From contig CM035151.1 in the NCBI GenBank assembly GCA_020205615.1, forward strand, positions 41,722,977 to 41,786,976: a DNA stretch of 64,000 nucleotides, read 5' to 3'. The translations under genes and the position numbers were made by a program. The stretch comes from Panax quinquefolius (Eukaryota; Streptophyta; Magnoliopsida; Apiales; Araliaceae). Position 1 is the first letter of the stretch. The number at the start of each line of letters is the position of its first letter. This document shows positions 11,399 to 21,636 of this stretch, in pieces. The notes beneath the pieces are model-generated. The model worked only from the letters and a program-made list of their open reading frames with translations, made no database searches and had not been told where the DNA came from.

Positions 11399-13253
11399 AA
11401 TATCTGGACAACAAGTCTCCAAATCACCTCAGAAAGGGTGTGGTATTTCCTTACCTAGAGCTTTCTAAAATGCATTTATGACTATATGCATGCATGCATT
11501 TACTTTAACATACAATAGAGTTAAAATACATGACTACCCAATGCCTACATTTGAAATTTTTTTGCCATAGTCCCCTTTCAAAATAGGACTATCCACATGC
11601 ACATAGGCATGTCTAGGTGGCCATTCAGTAGCACACCTGCCTCAAAGTCATATACACAATATATGCATTAAAAATGAAAATCATACATGTATAAGGTTAA
11701 CCTCAATATCAGGAATACTTAACCTTTCTACCTTTGGCTATTGGACCTCAAATAGGACAAAAAATAGCAAAAAAAGGTGCCGATTTGACTGTCTCAAAAG
11801 TCAAATTTTTTCACATCATTATGTTTAGCATGGTTTAATACTAACATTTACTATGTTGAATATTTTTTATCAAGTCATTTGTGCACACATAATCACTACT
11901 ATGTGTTTAGATGCATTTCATGCTATAACTCGAAATCCAACAGATAGAAACTGGAAAAAATACATGCATACGTTACCAGGATAGTGTAGAACACTTGTAC
12001 GGTGACAGAATTTGTAGAACATAGCCTGAACTCAGCAGATCTGAAAGAGGCTCACGGTTTTCCCTTCGCACGAGAAGCTGAAAATGACTTGTGTTGCTAA
12101 CTTGCTGGAATTTATCATCCGCGATTGGTCGCAGGCTTACCTGCGGCTACAGCAGGTGCAACTGCGACACCCCTATATGGGTCCCACCCCTCCGGCTCGG
12201 TCCAGTTTGAGTTGCAAAGGAATTTTTGCGAACTAGAAAGGTCAAATCGAGAATAAAAACGCTACGCGATTGAGCAAAACAGCATACAATCCTGGCCTTC
12301 TCAGGTGAAACTTTGAGTCTGCACATCACTCATTGGTAGTCACCTGAACACGAGGTATACTCTGCCAATGATCTCATTCGTTATAAACCACATCCGGCAA
12401 TACCTTGTACAGGTCCGATGCCACCAATTTCGGGTAATTACTCTACGTAGATCCCCGACGGGGGTTACAACGCGAATCCCCGGCGGGGCTTACAACGCGT
12501 GCTTATCCGTTGACACATAAATCAGCAAAGGTCAAGCAACCTTGACATTATTTTAGCCGATAACGATTAAGCCTATCAGATCTTTAGAGCTATTCGAGGA
12601 TTTCACGCTCGATTGCTCATATTCTCCAGTGGATCCCCGGCGTGGGTCACAACGCAAGTGTTCCGTTGATTCACACGTCAGCGAAGGTCAATCAACCTTT
12701 ATAATTTACCCACAGAATCTCAACCGTTGATTCACACGTCAGTGAAGGTCAAGAAATCATTGATTCATATGTCGGTGAAGTACACATCAACGAAGGTCAG
12801 GCATCCCTGACAGCATTTGTTGTTGGCAGTAAATCCAACAAAATATTGACATGTCCTGGCGATACCAACCAGGAAAGGTCAATGTTATCAAAGAGGATAG
12901 ATGATGGAATATGTTATACACATCTTAAAACAGACCAAACTTTATCACCACAGATCTCCTGCACATAAGAGGTACCTCTTTAGGATCAAGTCATTATCAA
13001 AGACACATGAATTTGGTGATAACTCCAACATCAACATCCTAATGATTAAACACACACAAATCTCGTCAACATTGCCAATCCCCAGTTGAAGCAACAGGGA
13101 TCCAGCAATCATCCCCAGCATGTTGGGCTACAACCCCGTACACATGAATCATACATTGACATCATGTTGCTACATACAGTACCATGTTTATCTTGTTTTG
13201 TTTCAAGTGTCTAGGATTCTTTATCCTACCCATGCATGCCATGCATAAGTATG
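11399..13253 (+). other. Non-coding 3' region of the Tat/Ogre-like element
   Basis: No supported coding frame is present. The stretch contains a minisatellite (12452-12812), a GC-richer block near 12140-12260 and AT-rich spacer. It leads into a PPT and LTR I, so I read it as the long 3' untranslated region usual in the Tat lineage. The assignment rests on the downstream LTR only. Confidence 0.45.
12452..12812. repeat. Degenerate minisatellite with CCGTTGATTCACACGTCAG units
   Basis: Units of about 37-45 bp recur: CCGTTGACACATAAATCAG, CCGTTGATTCACACGTCAGC (twice, once ending CAGT) and a decayed ATTGATTCATATGTCGG, each followed by GAAGGTCAA. They are interleaved with TCCCCGGCGGGG-TTACAACGC blocks near 12450, 12475 and 12635. 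Units are imperfect and not equally spaced. Confidence 0.6.
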
Positions 13254-13268
13254 ATAAAGAGGGCCATC
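13254..13268 (+). other. Polypurine tract before LTR I
   Basis: ATAAAGAGGGCCATC lies directly before the LTR start TGTAGACAC. It is purine-rich and in the expected place for plus-strand priming. Confidence 0.55.
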
Positions 13269-14191
13269 TGTAGACACTCAAAATTTTCTGTACTACTATC
13301 ACTAACATTGCAGGAGGACAGATTCGTCTTTTAAGAGGGAACCCTAAAAGACAATCCATATATATACTGGATACTACCGGAAGTTCAACATCAACCTCGG
13401 ATCACACTTTGGGAGTAATAATTCCAACCTCGGATATAACCCTGAGACGTGCAGATCCAATACCGGAACACACACCGGAGAAGACCGATTAATCTCAAAG
13501 ATGACCCCGAGGTATCCAGTCTTAGTCCCAACCATGGGAATAGCCACCAACCTTGGTGATAACCCCAAGGAATGCAGTTTCGTCGATAACCCCGGAACTG
13601 TTTGTTTCAAATGCAACCAGCTTCAATCTCGGCGCTCATAACGAGATACACTGTACCAACCCAGAGATAACATCGGGAAGACGTGCACACCTCAAGGATG
13701 ACAATGAGGACCTTAAACAAATTGTAGCAGTCCAATCTCAGCGAAGCCTGAGCAACGTCTGCTTTATCAGCCCAATCCAGCGATAACACCGGTGAGGGGA
13801 AACATAGTCATCTTGCCAACGCAATGTCACACCACGTCGTCTCAACATCTCTACGCAATGATGTCCCACAAGACTAACCAATCCTGAGTGACTATTGTGT
13901 GGTGTAACGGATGAAAGTTGAAGCTTGAAGACCGGAGGGCATCGTCCCATCTTCAATGACATCGTACAAACTCTAATCCCATGCCATCGTACAACTCTCG
14001 ACAACGACGGTCCGAAATAGGTCCTGTTTACCTTAAACGGATACCCGGATTGCACTTCTTAAAGTTTGAGTGGACATTACAGTGCCCGAGTGAACGTACT
14101 TCAAGACGACCTGACCCAAAAAACCTGGGCCCACCCGGGTTGCCTCTGGTACACCTGTGGCCTAGCCGTAGGTACACCTGCGGCTAAATCA

Positions 14192-14201
14192 TCTATAAAT
14201 A
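14192..14201 (+). promoter_or_regulatory. TATA box of LTR I
   Basis: CTATAAATAG, followed by AGGGCTTGGG. The inverted copy has the equivalent CTATAAATTG (minus strand) near 20735-20745, which supports a core promoter. Confidence 0.65.
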
Positions 14202-14512
14202 GAGGGCTTGGGCTGCCCATTTTGCAAGAGAAAACGGCGAGAAAGCCCTGCCCAATTTGCTCTGCACTCACCCCATGCAGTGTGCTTTCTCATTTTAAAC
14301 ACCTGTGAGCTCATATATAGCCTCTTTTGTACCTACAAAAGCTAGTGTTTACCCACTCTAAAGATATAGAAGTCTTCTTTGGTAGTCAACTGTAAGTCTT
14401 CTCACCCACTTTAGAGTCTTTCTCTTCATCTCTGCACACACCCTTCTTCACATTGAGAGTCATGTTGCGCGAATTTGCCCCAACTTTGGTCCGCGGTTTT
14501 GTTTCAACTTGT

Positions 14513-15004
14513 ATATATATATATATATATATATATATGAATTCGAATTCCTTTTATAGAACAAGGAAAACGAATTATTACACTGTTACTATTACAACAA
14601 CTGGGGTAAAGTAAAAGTAAGAAACATTTAACTAAAGTAAAAGTACAAGTAAAAACATTTTACTAAAGTAAAAGTATAGGTAAAAAGAAAAAGAATCTGC
14701 TTTCGGTGGAAAAGTAGACGTCTTCTTTTGACTAATGCGGCCATGGGGCCAGATGCTTGAATGATTCTTTGTCATTTGGTGAAAAAGCGGAAGATGTTTC
14801 TTGACTAGAAGTCACGCAGTCTTGGCTATCAATATATATATATATATATTGACTAACATTATCGAGTTATGCCTCGATTGAGCCTAGACTTCGGTCTGGT
14901 GCGTTTACTACTTTAATATATATATATATATATATATACTTATATATATTAACTGTGTGTCGACTGCTCGATGAGCACGGATTTTACATCCAATATGCTT
15001 ATTG

Positions 15005-15050
<46 letters not shown>
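14513..15050. repeat. (TA)n microsatellite tracts in LTR I
   Basis: Four TA-repeat tracts lie at about 14513-14538, 14831-14849, 14913-14938 and 15007-15050. They are separated by single-copy blocks such as the TTATGCCTCGATTGAGCC segment near 14868. The inverted LTR J has matching tracts with different lengths. Confidence 0.85.
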
Positions 15051-15051
<1 letters not shown>

Positions 15052-15203
15052 GCTATGCCTCGAGTTTCCTTCGTGGCGGTTGATCGCTTTTACTGACTTT
15101 ATTTACATTTAAGTCGCTTTGGAGTTTTCTTTCATGGTGGTTGGTAGTATTCTGACTTTATTTACGTTTCATCCCGCCTGGAGTTTCCTCCGTGGCGGTT
15201 GAT
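15050..15203 (+). repeat. Three tandem copies of a GTTTCCTTCGTGGCGGTTGAT unit
   Basis: Three roughly 60-bp units carry TGGAGTTTCCTYCGTGGCGG, each followed by a TTTACTGACTTTATTTAC-like segment. LTR J holds related units near 20040-20130. They lie at the 3' edge of the retained LTR, just before the join to LTR H. Confidence 0.7.
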
Positions 15204-16452
15204 AGTTTTTCTCTCTTTATCTCTCTATATTATCGAGCGTATTTTTGTGAGTATTTAGATACTTTGAGAGTTGCTATTCAGTACAAGTTTCTTTCGGCGT
15301 TACATCCATTATTCCGATCAGAAATACTGTTATTTTGAGGTAAGGGATATTATTTTCTTCGTAATGATGTTATACTTTCAATATCATTATACCGAACTAT
15401 TGGTATGGATTTTATTATGGAATTTCTACCTTTTGTGTCGGGGTTACTATTCACGTATACGACATTATTCACATATACGGCACTATTCACGAATACGATA
15501 TTATTCACCGAAAAATAAAATTTTCTCCTTTTTGTCCAAGATGTCTATTATGGTTACTGTCTTTGATTGTATCCATGTTTTGATCTTTATATTTTGAATT
15601 CTGCTTCAAAATTGGTTATTACAAAGTATTATTGAACTTGGATAAACTATAATACGAATCCCTAATATTTGTTCTTTTGTTTCACTGGATTCATTTTCTT
15701 AAAAATATTTTTCATCATCCTCAGTCCTAAATGATGATATTACTGAATATCTTTGGCCTGTAGTGCAAAGATGAATGATTAACTGATGAATATCTTTGGC
15801 CCGTAGTGCAAAGATGAACATGTGTTCAGATGAACATGACCAACTGGTGATACAAATGAATATCTTTAGCCTATAGTGCAAAGATGAATATTTGATTCAA
15901 GATGTATATTGATTGATGTTACAGGGATAAAATATTGATGATGGACTTTTAAATATTAGAAGATAGTAGAATTCATTCTCTACTTGACTCTTCTAATGGA
16001 TTCTTTAGTTACCATTGCAGTTGTTGATCTAAAACTTGTTGTCTATTATATTCTATCAGATTTTTCCCTGTTGAAGACTAATGATAATCTGTTGTATATT
16101 ATCTTAGTTATAATATTATCTACTAGGCTAGTTGAGCTCACCCTTTTCTTTTTTATTCCATTGTTCTTCTCAGGATGAGAGAATTTAGCAGGAACTAGCC
16201 GGGGTATAGAGTGATGATTCAAGATAGTTGTTTAGTAGTCCTCACTAATTTTATAAAATAGTGTATCAATAATTGTAATGAGGACTCCTTTTGAGTTTGT
16301 ATATTGTCTATTAGATAATATTTGTATTCAAACTCACAATATATATGTTGTTATATTTTGTACAACAATTGTATTACTAAAGTTGTATTTGTTTCTGTAC
16401 CATGTATTTGGCGACCCAGAATGGGTGATGTATACCTATTTTGGGGGCATCA
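15204..16452 (+). mobile_element. LTR H, truncated family-A LTR in plus orientation
   Basis: From TTTTTCTCTCTTTATCTCTC to GGGGGCATCA it matches the 3' half of LTRs A1/A2 in reverse orientation. It includes the AAAGATGAATATCTTTGGC repeats (15740-15880), the ATTCTCTACTTGACTC region and the terminal GGCGACCCAGAATGGGTG segment. The first half of the LTR is absent. A TTGGTGCTCAGATC sequence at 16463-16476 may be a decayed primer binding site. The divergence from A is larger than between A1 and A2, so this is an older or different subfamily member. Confidence 0.8.
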
Positions 16453-16478
16453 CAGATTGGGTTGGTGCTCAGATCTTC

Positions 16479-17430
16479 TGTTAGCTTGCATGTCATTCGT
16501 TGAGTGCTCTCTAGTTTCCTTCATGTTGGATGTAGCATTACAGCTTAGACTAGAGGCTTCGTTCCTTTGGATATTCTGGGAGTGCTCATTTGTTGAGAAT
16601 CGTGTTTGCTCTAAGATTCTGCCTTGGCGTTGTGAGTACTTCTGTTGAGGTCTTAGTTCTTCACTCTACGATTCAGCTTCGGTTGTGCAAACACTAAGAC
16701 TCCGAGATCATATCTTGACACTCTACGATTTCTGTCCTTGTGCTCGTTGTCTTCATCTGATCTTGCTCGACTACGATCGCTGCCTCAGATATGATCAGTA
16801 GACTCTACGATTCCGAGTGTAGTCTATGATCCTTGACTTGGCTTCGGCATCAGTAGACTCTACGACTCAAAGTGTAGTCTACGATTCTTGACTTGGCTTC
16901 AGCAGATACTCGGTCGGCTCGTAGGCAGACTGTCTCTACGATTCTGAACATGACTTCCTCAGCAGACTTGGGCTCCGAGGAAGTGCTACTCGACACACTA
17001 TGATTCTTCTTCGTCTCCCCCGACAGTCTACGAACTTCGAGATCTACTATCTTGCAGATTACGATTCTGCGTCGACAGCTCTCGAGTTTTCCTTGACTCT
17101 CCTGGCAGACTACGATTTCTAGTGCAGTCCTCGATGATCAGACAAGCCTATCTATTACATCATAAGATCAACCTAACATGCTTGATCTTTCTCTATTTAT
17201 AGTCCTTTTACATCATTTCTTTTTAAGGACTTTACAAAGCTGTTTTGCTTATGTAGGATCAACCTAACATATTTGATCAATTCATTCTAAGTCCTTGTAC
17301 AAATGTTTCTATTATCTATCAAAGGACTTTACAACTTTTCTTAATGCAAGCATACTTGCATATTCATTCATATATATCATAATCAAATCATATGTAAATA
17401 GGAATAACATTCACATGCATATTCCTGACA
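16479..17430 (-). mobile_element. LTR G, SIRE-like Ty1/copia, 3' LTR
   Basis: On the minus strand it starts TGTCAGGAATATGC directly after an AGGGGGAGAT polypurine tract, and ends near CAAGCTAACA (952 bp). It belongs to the same broad family as the LTRs of element C (shared AAGTCCTTG, GTAGGTTGATC-type blocks and dense CTCTACGATT words) but is clearly diverged. The family-A LTR H lies on its low-coordinate side. Confidence 0.8.
16660..17120. repeat. Dispersed CTCTACGATT word array in LTR G
   Basis: About eleven copies of ACTCTACGATT or close variants occur in 460 bp (for example near 16665, 16719, 16801, 16858, 16880, 16934, 17027, 17107). Spacing is irregular, so this is not a simple tandem repeat. 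The reverse complement, ATCGTAGAGT, is the word that fills the LTRs of element C. Confidence 0.8.
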
Positions 17431-17442
17431 ATCTCCCCCTAT
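17431..17442 (-). other. Polypurine tract of copia G
   Basis: The minus strand reads AATAGGGGGAGAT directly before the LTR start TGTCAGG, as expected for a copia plus-strand primer. Confidence 0.8.
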
Positions 17443-17662
17443 TTGATTATGACAAAAACAATAAGTGCATATGTATGTTATGAATGAACTTTATATACAG
17501 TGAGCAACTGTATTTCTAAAACAAATAATCATGAATGTCATTTATAATGATGTGGAATTTAATATACTATGACATTTTACATCCTGGATCCAGAACATAC
17601 CTAGCTAGTTAGAGATGTACCTCTTTGGCTCCATATATGTTTCCAAGATGTCTGTTGATCAG

Positions 17663-18349
17663 CTATTCATCTGATTGTTCTTCTTGCTCTTGCTCCCCCT
17701 GGGATGATGACTTTCTGTCTTTGCTCCTCTCCCCTTCAGACTCATGAGCTTCTTTCTTAATATGCTCCCCCTCAGACTCTGCAATCATATGATCATCATC
17801 TTTTGGCTCCCCCTCAGATGATGATTCTGCCTCTGCAGTTGCTGTCTTCTTCTTTTTTTTTCTCTTGGCCTTCTTGTCATCACTCCTCCATTTCTCTTTG
17901 CTCTTCCTTGAATGCCTCTGGTTCTTCCTCTTTCTATGCCTCTTTTTCTCCCCCTTTTTGTCATTAATCACTTGAGAGAGCTGCTCCATGTTGGATATAA
18001 GTTGCTCCATCAGGTAGGAGGAGTTACCAACTTCAATCTTGAGTTCTTGTTGGATCAACTCAAGTTGCATGGAGAAAGACTGATTCATGTTGTCAATCTT
18101 ATCAGAGAGGACTTGGAGTATTTCTTCATTAGCCTTCTGTGCTCGTAGTGCTTCTGCCTTTTGATCATTTATGGCCTTTAAATAGATGTGATCTCTCTCT
18201 TTGAATTTGAGAGATACATCGGCCTTAGTGGTTTGGAGTCTGTCTTGAACTAAATTATCTCCTGTTGCTGTCAACTGCTTTGACTTTTCATTGATTAGAG
18301 ATATCTTCTCAGCCAGTTCAGCAGAATTCTTCAACAGCTCCCGCTCCAT
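17663..18349 (-). CDS. Coiled-coil, Lys/Glu-rich C-terminal part of the copia G 3' ORF
   Basis: A minus-strand frame of 228 residues starts at an in-frame ATG (MERELLKNSAEL) that is probably internal to a longer ORF. Residues 1-130 are heptad-rich (KISLINEKSKQL, EEILQVLSDKIDNMNQSF), followed by a strongly basic block (about 130-170) and an acidic Ser/Glu tail with SEGE repeats. It ends about 230 bp before the PPT, where SIRE/Maximus elements carry an extra 3' ORF once called env-like. I see no signal peptide or membrane helix here, so an envelope role is not supported by this part. Confidence 0.6.
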   Translation of the reverse strand: MERELLKNSAELAEKISLINEKSKQLTATGDNLVQDRLQTTKADVSLKFKERDHIYLKAINDQKAEALRAQKANEEILQVLSDKIDNMNQSFSMQLELIQQELKIEVGNSSYLMEQLISNMEQLSQVINDKKGEKKRHRKRKNQRHSRKSKEKWRSDDKKAKRKKKKKTATAEAESSSEGEPKDDDHMIAESEGEHIKKEAHESEGERSKDRKSSSQGEQEQEEQSDE

Positions 18350-18445
18350 AGGAATTTGAGCATATGATTTGGCAGCCTTTAGTTGAACACCAGATTGGAC
18401 TCTACGATTTTCATCCTTGGACAGATTTTCGAAAGCATTGAGAAT

Positions 18446-19270
18446 CTAAAAAATCGTTGAGTACCAATCGCTATTGGAGGATGAGGGAATGCTAGATAGC
18501 AGTGCTTGGGCTGATGGAGGCTTCTGATTTTGGTCTTGAATACCATCAGTAGTAGAGTGAATAGACTCTACGATTATCTCCATGGCCATAATCCGTCTGC
18601 CTTCGGAGTCTACTCTACGATCATAAGGGATGTAATGGTTGCCACCATGTCGGTAGACTTTAAAGTGGGGCTGGTCTTTGATCATTTTGGTTGCAAAATT
18701 CTTCACCCTTGGGAAGTTCTGAGCCACCAACTCTAGGCTTGGAAACTTAGAGTAGCACCAACTGAAGTAGCTTCCATCTCTTTCAGTATGTGCCTTTAAC
18801 TAAGGCATCCATTGGAAGAACCATCTCATCAACAGATCATCGGGATTGTAGAGGATAGTAGTGCAGTCTAACTCCATGTTGTTCCAATTTTTGAACACAT
18901 CATGTGCAGTCATCCTTACAACCTTAAGATGTTCATTGCCATATCTTACCCATCTTTCTGCTGGGAGTTCTTCTGGTTCATCAAAAACTTCTACCACTAT
19001 TGTTCTACTGATTCTTACTGGAGAGAGGACAGGAAAGTCTTCTGGTTCCTTTGATTCCTGATGTGCAGAATCAGAATCTTTCTCCATTTCTTCTCTTTCT
19101 GAGTCTGAAACCTTTTGATCAGAGCCACGGGTGAATCCTTCTTACTGCATTTCATTTCCAGAACCTTCTTCAGCAAGATCTTCCTTGGATTCATCTTCTT
19201 CATTACTAGTCCATGTCGACGTCGGGATTTTTGGATGTCCCTTTCCATTACTTGCTCTTTGGTGTTCTCA
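18446..19270 (-). pseudogene. Middle part of the copia G 3' ORF, broken
   Basis: Two minus-strand frames form one broken ORF. 18800-19087 gives EDFPVLSPVRISRTIVVEVFDEPEELPAE...DLLMRW, and 18446-18730 gives FPRVKNFATKMIKDQPHFKVY...SNSDWYSTIF. An acidic frame upstream (EEDESKEDLAEEGSGNE) is broken by a stop near 19145. It continues the acidic protein seen at 21637-22665, from which it is separated by LTR J. The function of this ORF in SIRE-like elements is unknown. Confidence 0.55.
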
Positions 19271-19409
19271 ATTTGGGTGAGATTTGTTTGAAAAAATAAG
19301 TGAAAAAGGTCCGATATATATAATGTCGACGATGGACTGTTAAGAGTCGCCAGTTTGTTTTTTAAATTGTTGTACCAACACAACTGAGAAAAGGTTTGCA
19401 CATTGACCC

Positions 19410-20315
19410 AGTGATGTGACACTGATAAACGGGTCGGTGAAACCGAGATTCATTAGGGTCCGGGGACTTGGTTATGCGGGGAGAAGGTGTTAGGCACCCC
19501 CTGACATCCGTGTTACCACGCTGACCGCCTCTTTTCAAGAAACTATTATCTGAGAGTGTGTGTGTGTGTGGGTCAATGTGCTGTTATATAGAAGTTGTGT
19601 GAGGCCTCATTCGAACCTATATACACAGGGTTTGAATTTATGTAAAAATTCAATTTCTTTGCAAGATATGGCAGTGATGTTTTATAAAAGAGGTTTTTTC
19701 AAACCCTGATTCTCAATAGGAATTGAGACCTTTTACACTCCCACTTTATTAAGTGATCGGCTTGATTGATTTTATTTGAAGGATGCGAGGCATCCGTACG
19801 AAAATAATATACAAAAATAATGCCGACTTCCTTGTGGGTATGGAAACCATCTGAGGAAATTCAAACACCGCAGAATAATTTACAAGCTGCTTACAGCTGA
19901 AAATGTTCATCACGGGAATCGAATCTAGATCCAATGGGATGAATCTGTGATCACATGATTCCTAGGCACATAGAATGCTGCAATTTGTATGAATGCAGTA
20001 AGCGGGTATATATATATAAAAGCTATAAATACATATATACAGACATGATCACCAACCACGAAACACCTCCATGGGGGATCAAAAATGTAAATAAAGCCGT
20101 AAGAGCGATCAACTGCCACGAAGGAAACTTCTAAAGCGGATTTAAAATAAATAAATATATATATATATATATATAAAAGCAATAAACGCATAGGATGTAA
20201 AATTGAGGCTCATCGTAAGCGAGTTCGACCACAGTTCATATATATAAGTATAAATATATATATAAAAGTAATAAATGCATATATATAAAATTCGTGCTCA
20301 TAAAGTTGACACACG

Positions 20316-20355
<40 letters not shown>

Positions 20356-20396
20356 GCGAGAACGCCCAAACAGAAGATTAGGCTCATTAACAAAAG

Positions 20397-20448
<52 letters not shown>

Positions 20449-20517
20449 GAAAAAGTAAATAAATGCTCTGCATCAAGTTCAGGCTCAATCGAGGCATAAC
20501 TTCGATAATGTTAGTCA

Positions 20518-20565
<48 letters not shown>

Positions 20566-21636
20566 GATGGAATGAAACCACTTAACCAAGTCCGGCTTTT
20601 TGTGGGTACAAAAGAGGCTATATATGAGCTCACAGCTATTTAAAATGGGGAAAATACACTGTATGGGCGAGTGCTAAGCAAATTGTGCAGGGTTTCCCTG
20701 TCTTTTTCTCCCTCCAAAATCAGCACCCCAAGCCCTCAATTTATAGGCATATTAGCCACAGGTGTACCAGAGGCAACTCGGGTTGGCTCAGGTTTTTTGG
20801 GTCGGGTCGTCTCGAAGTACGTGCACTCAGGCATTGTAATATCCACTCGAACTTTAAGAAGTGCAATTCGGGCATCCGTTTGAGGTATACAGGACCTATT
20901 TTGGACCACCGTTGTCGAGAGTTATACGATGGCATGGGATTAGAGTTTGCGCGAAGTCATTGAAGATAGGACGATGCCCTCCGGTCTTCAAGCTTCAACT
21001 TTCATCCGTTACCCCGCACAATAGTCACTCAGGATTGGTTAGCCTTATAGGACATCGTTGCGTAGAGACGTGACGTGGCATCGTGTTGACGAGATAACGA
21101 TGTTGCCCCTCACCGGTGTTATCGTCGGATTGGGATAATAAAGCAGACGTTGCTCAGACTTCGCTGAGATTGGACTGATGTAATTATTGAAGGTCCTCAT
21201 TGTCACCTTTGGGGTGTGCCTGTCTCCCCGATGTTGTCGCCGGGTTGTTACAGTGGATCTCGTTGTGAGTGCCGAGATTTAAGCTGATCGGATTTGAAAC
21301 AAGCATTTCCGAGGTTATCTCCAAAATTTCATTCCTCGGGGTCATCACCAACGTTGGTGGCTATTCCCATGGTTGGGACTGTGACTGGATACCTCAGGGT
21401 CATCTCCGAGATTAATCGGTCTTCTCCGGTGTGTGTTCCGGTATTATATCTGCAGGCCTCGGGGTTATCTCCGAGGTTGGATTTGGTTACTCCTGCATCG
21501 CGATCCCGGTTTGATGTTGAACTTAGGTAGAGTATTGATGACGATTTGGATTGTCTTTCAGGGTTCCCTCTTAAAAGACGAATTTGTCCTCCTGCAATGT
21601 TAGTAACAGTAGTACAAAAATTTCAAGTGTCTATAG
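19410..21636 (-). mobile_element. LTR J, Tat/Ogre-like, inserted in the copia G 3' ORF
   Basis: The minus strand begins TATAGACACTTGAAATTTT (a mutated TGTAGACAC) at 21636 and carries the same blocks as LTR I in the same order, then a TCCGGGGACTTGGTTATGCG box near 19458. The high end sits inside the acidic frame of copia G. The low boundary is uncertain. A GACCC at 19405-19409 and GTCCC at 21637-21641 could be an imperfect 5-bp target duplication, which would make this a solo LTR. Alternatively a TGGCGACTCTT segment (minus strand, about 19345-19357) could be a primer binding site, which would extend the insertion to about 19345. Confidence 0.65.
20155..20562. repeat. (TA)n microsatellite tracts in LTR J
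   Basis: TA-repeat tracts at about 20155-20175, 20319-20351, 20399-20446 and 20518-20562 match those of LTR I in inverted order. Any translation through them is meaningless (YIYIYI runs). Confidence 0.85.

Larger units (their letters stand above)
13269..15203 (+). mobile_element. LTR I, Tat/Ogre-like, 3' end truncated
   Basis: It begins TGTAGACACTCAAAATTTT after a PPT. About 1.9 kb remain before the sequence switches to a family-A LTR near 15204. It is homologous, in inverted orientation, to the LTR at 19410-21636: the GGAGGACAGATTCGTCTTTT segment, the TATA region, the (TA)n tracts and the GTGGCGGTTGAT repeats all recur in the same order. The Tat/Ogre label rests on the TGTAGACAC terminus and on the TCCGGGGACTTGGTTATGCG box in the inverted copy. 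It is tentative. Confidence 0.65.

Noticed and set aside
12452..12812. Repeats with spacers that recall a CRISPR array.
   Set aside because: Units are imperfect, spacing is irregular, two unit types are mixed, and the setting is a plant retrotransposon.
15271..16648. Several plus-strand frames of 60-110 residues with hydrophobic stretches that could be membrane proteins.
   Set aside because: They lie in LTR H and across the join with LTR G, are AT-rich, and match no other copy as coding sequence.
17295..17483. A small plus-strand frame next to the copia G PPT.
   Set aside because: It crosses the LTR boundary and PPT of a minus-strand element and has no counterpart in the homologous fragment at 33578-33827.
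20275..20581. Open frames rich in Tyr and Ile.
   Set aside because: They are translations of (TA)n microsatellite tracts on both strands.
13269..21636. Inverted LTRs I and J as terminal inverted repeats of one large foldback or DNA transposon.
   Set aside because: The two are not at matching distances from any boundary, both start with an LTR terminus facing outward from different contexts, and the spacer is made of unrelated elements.
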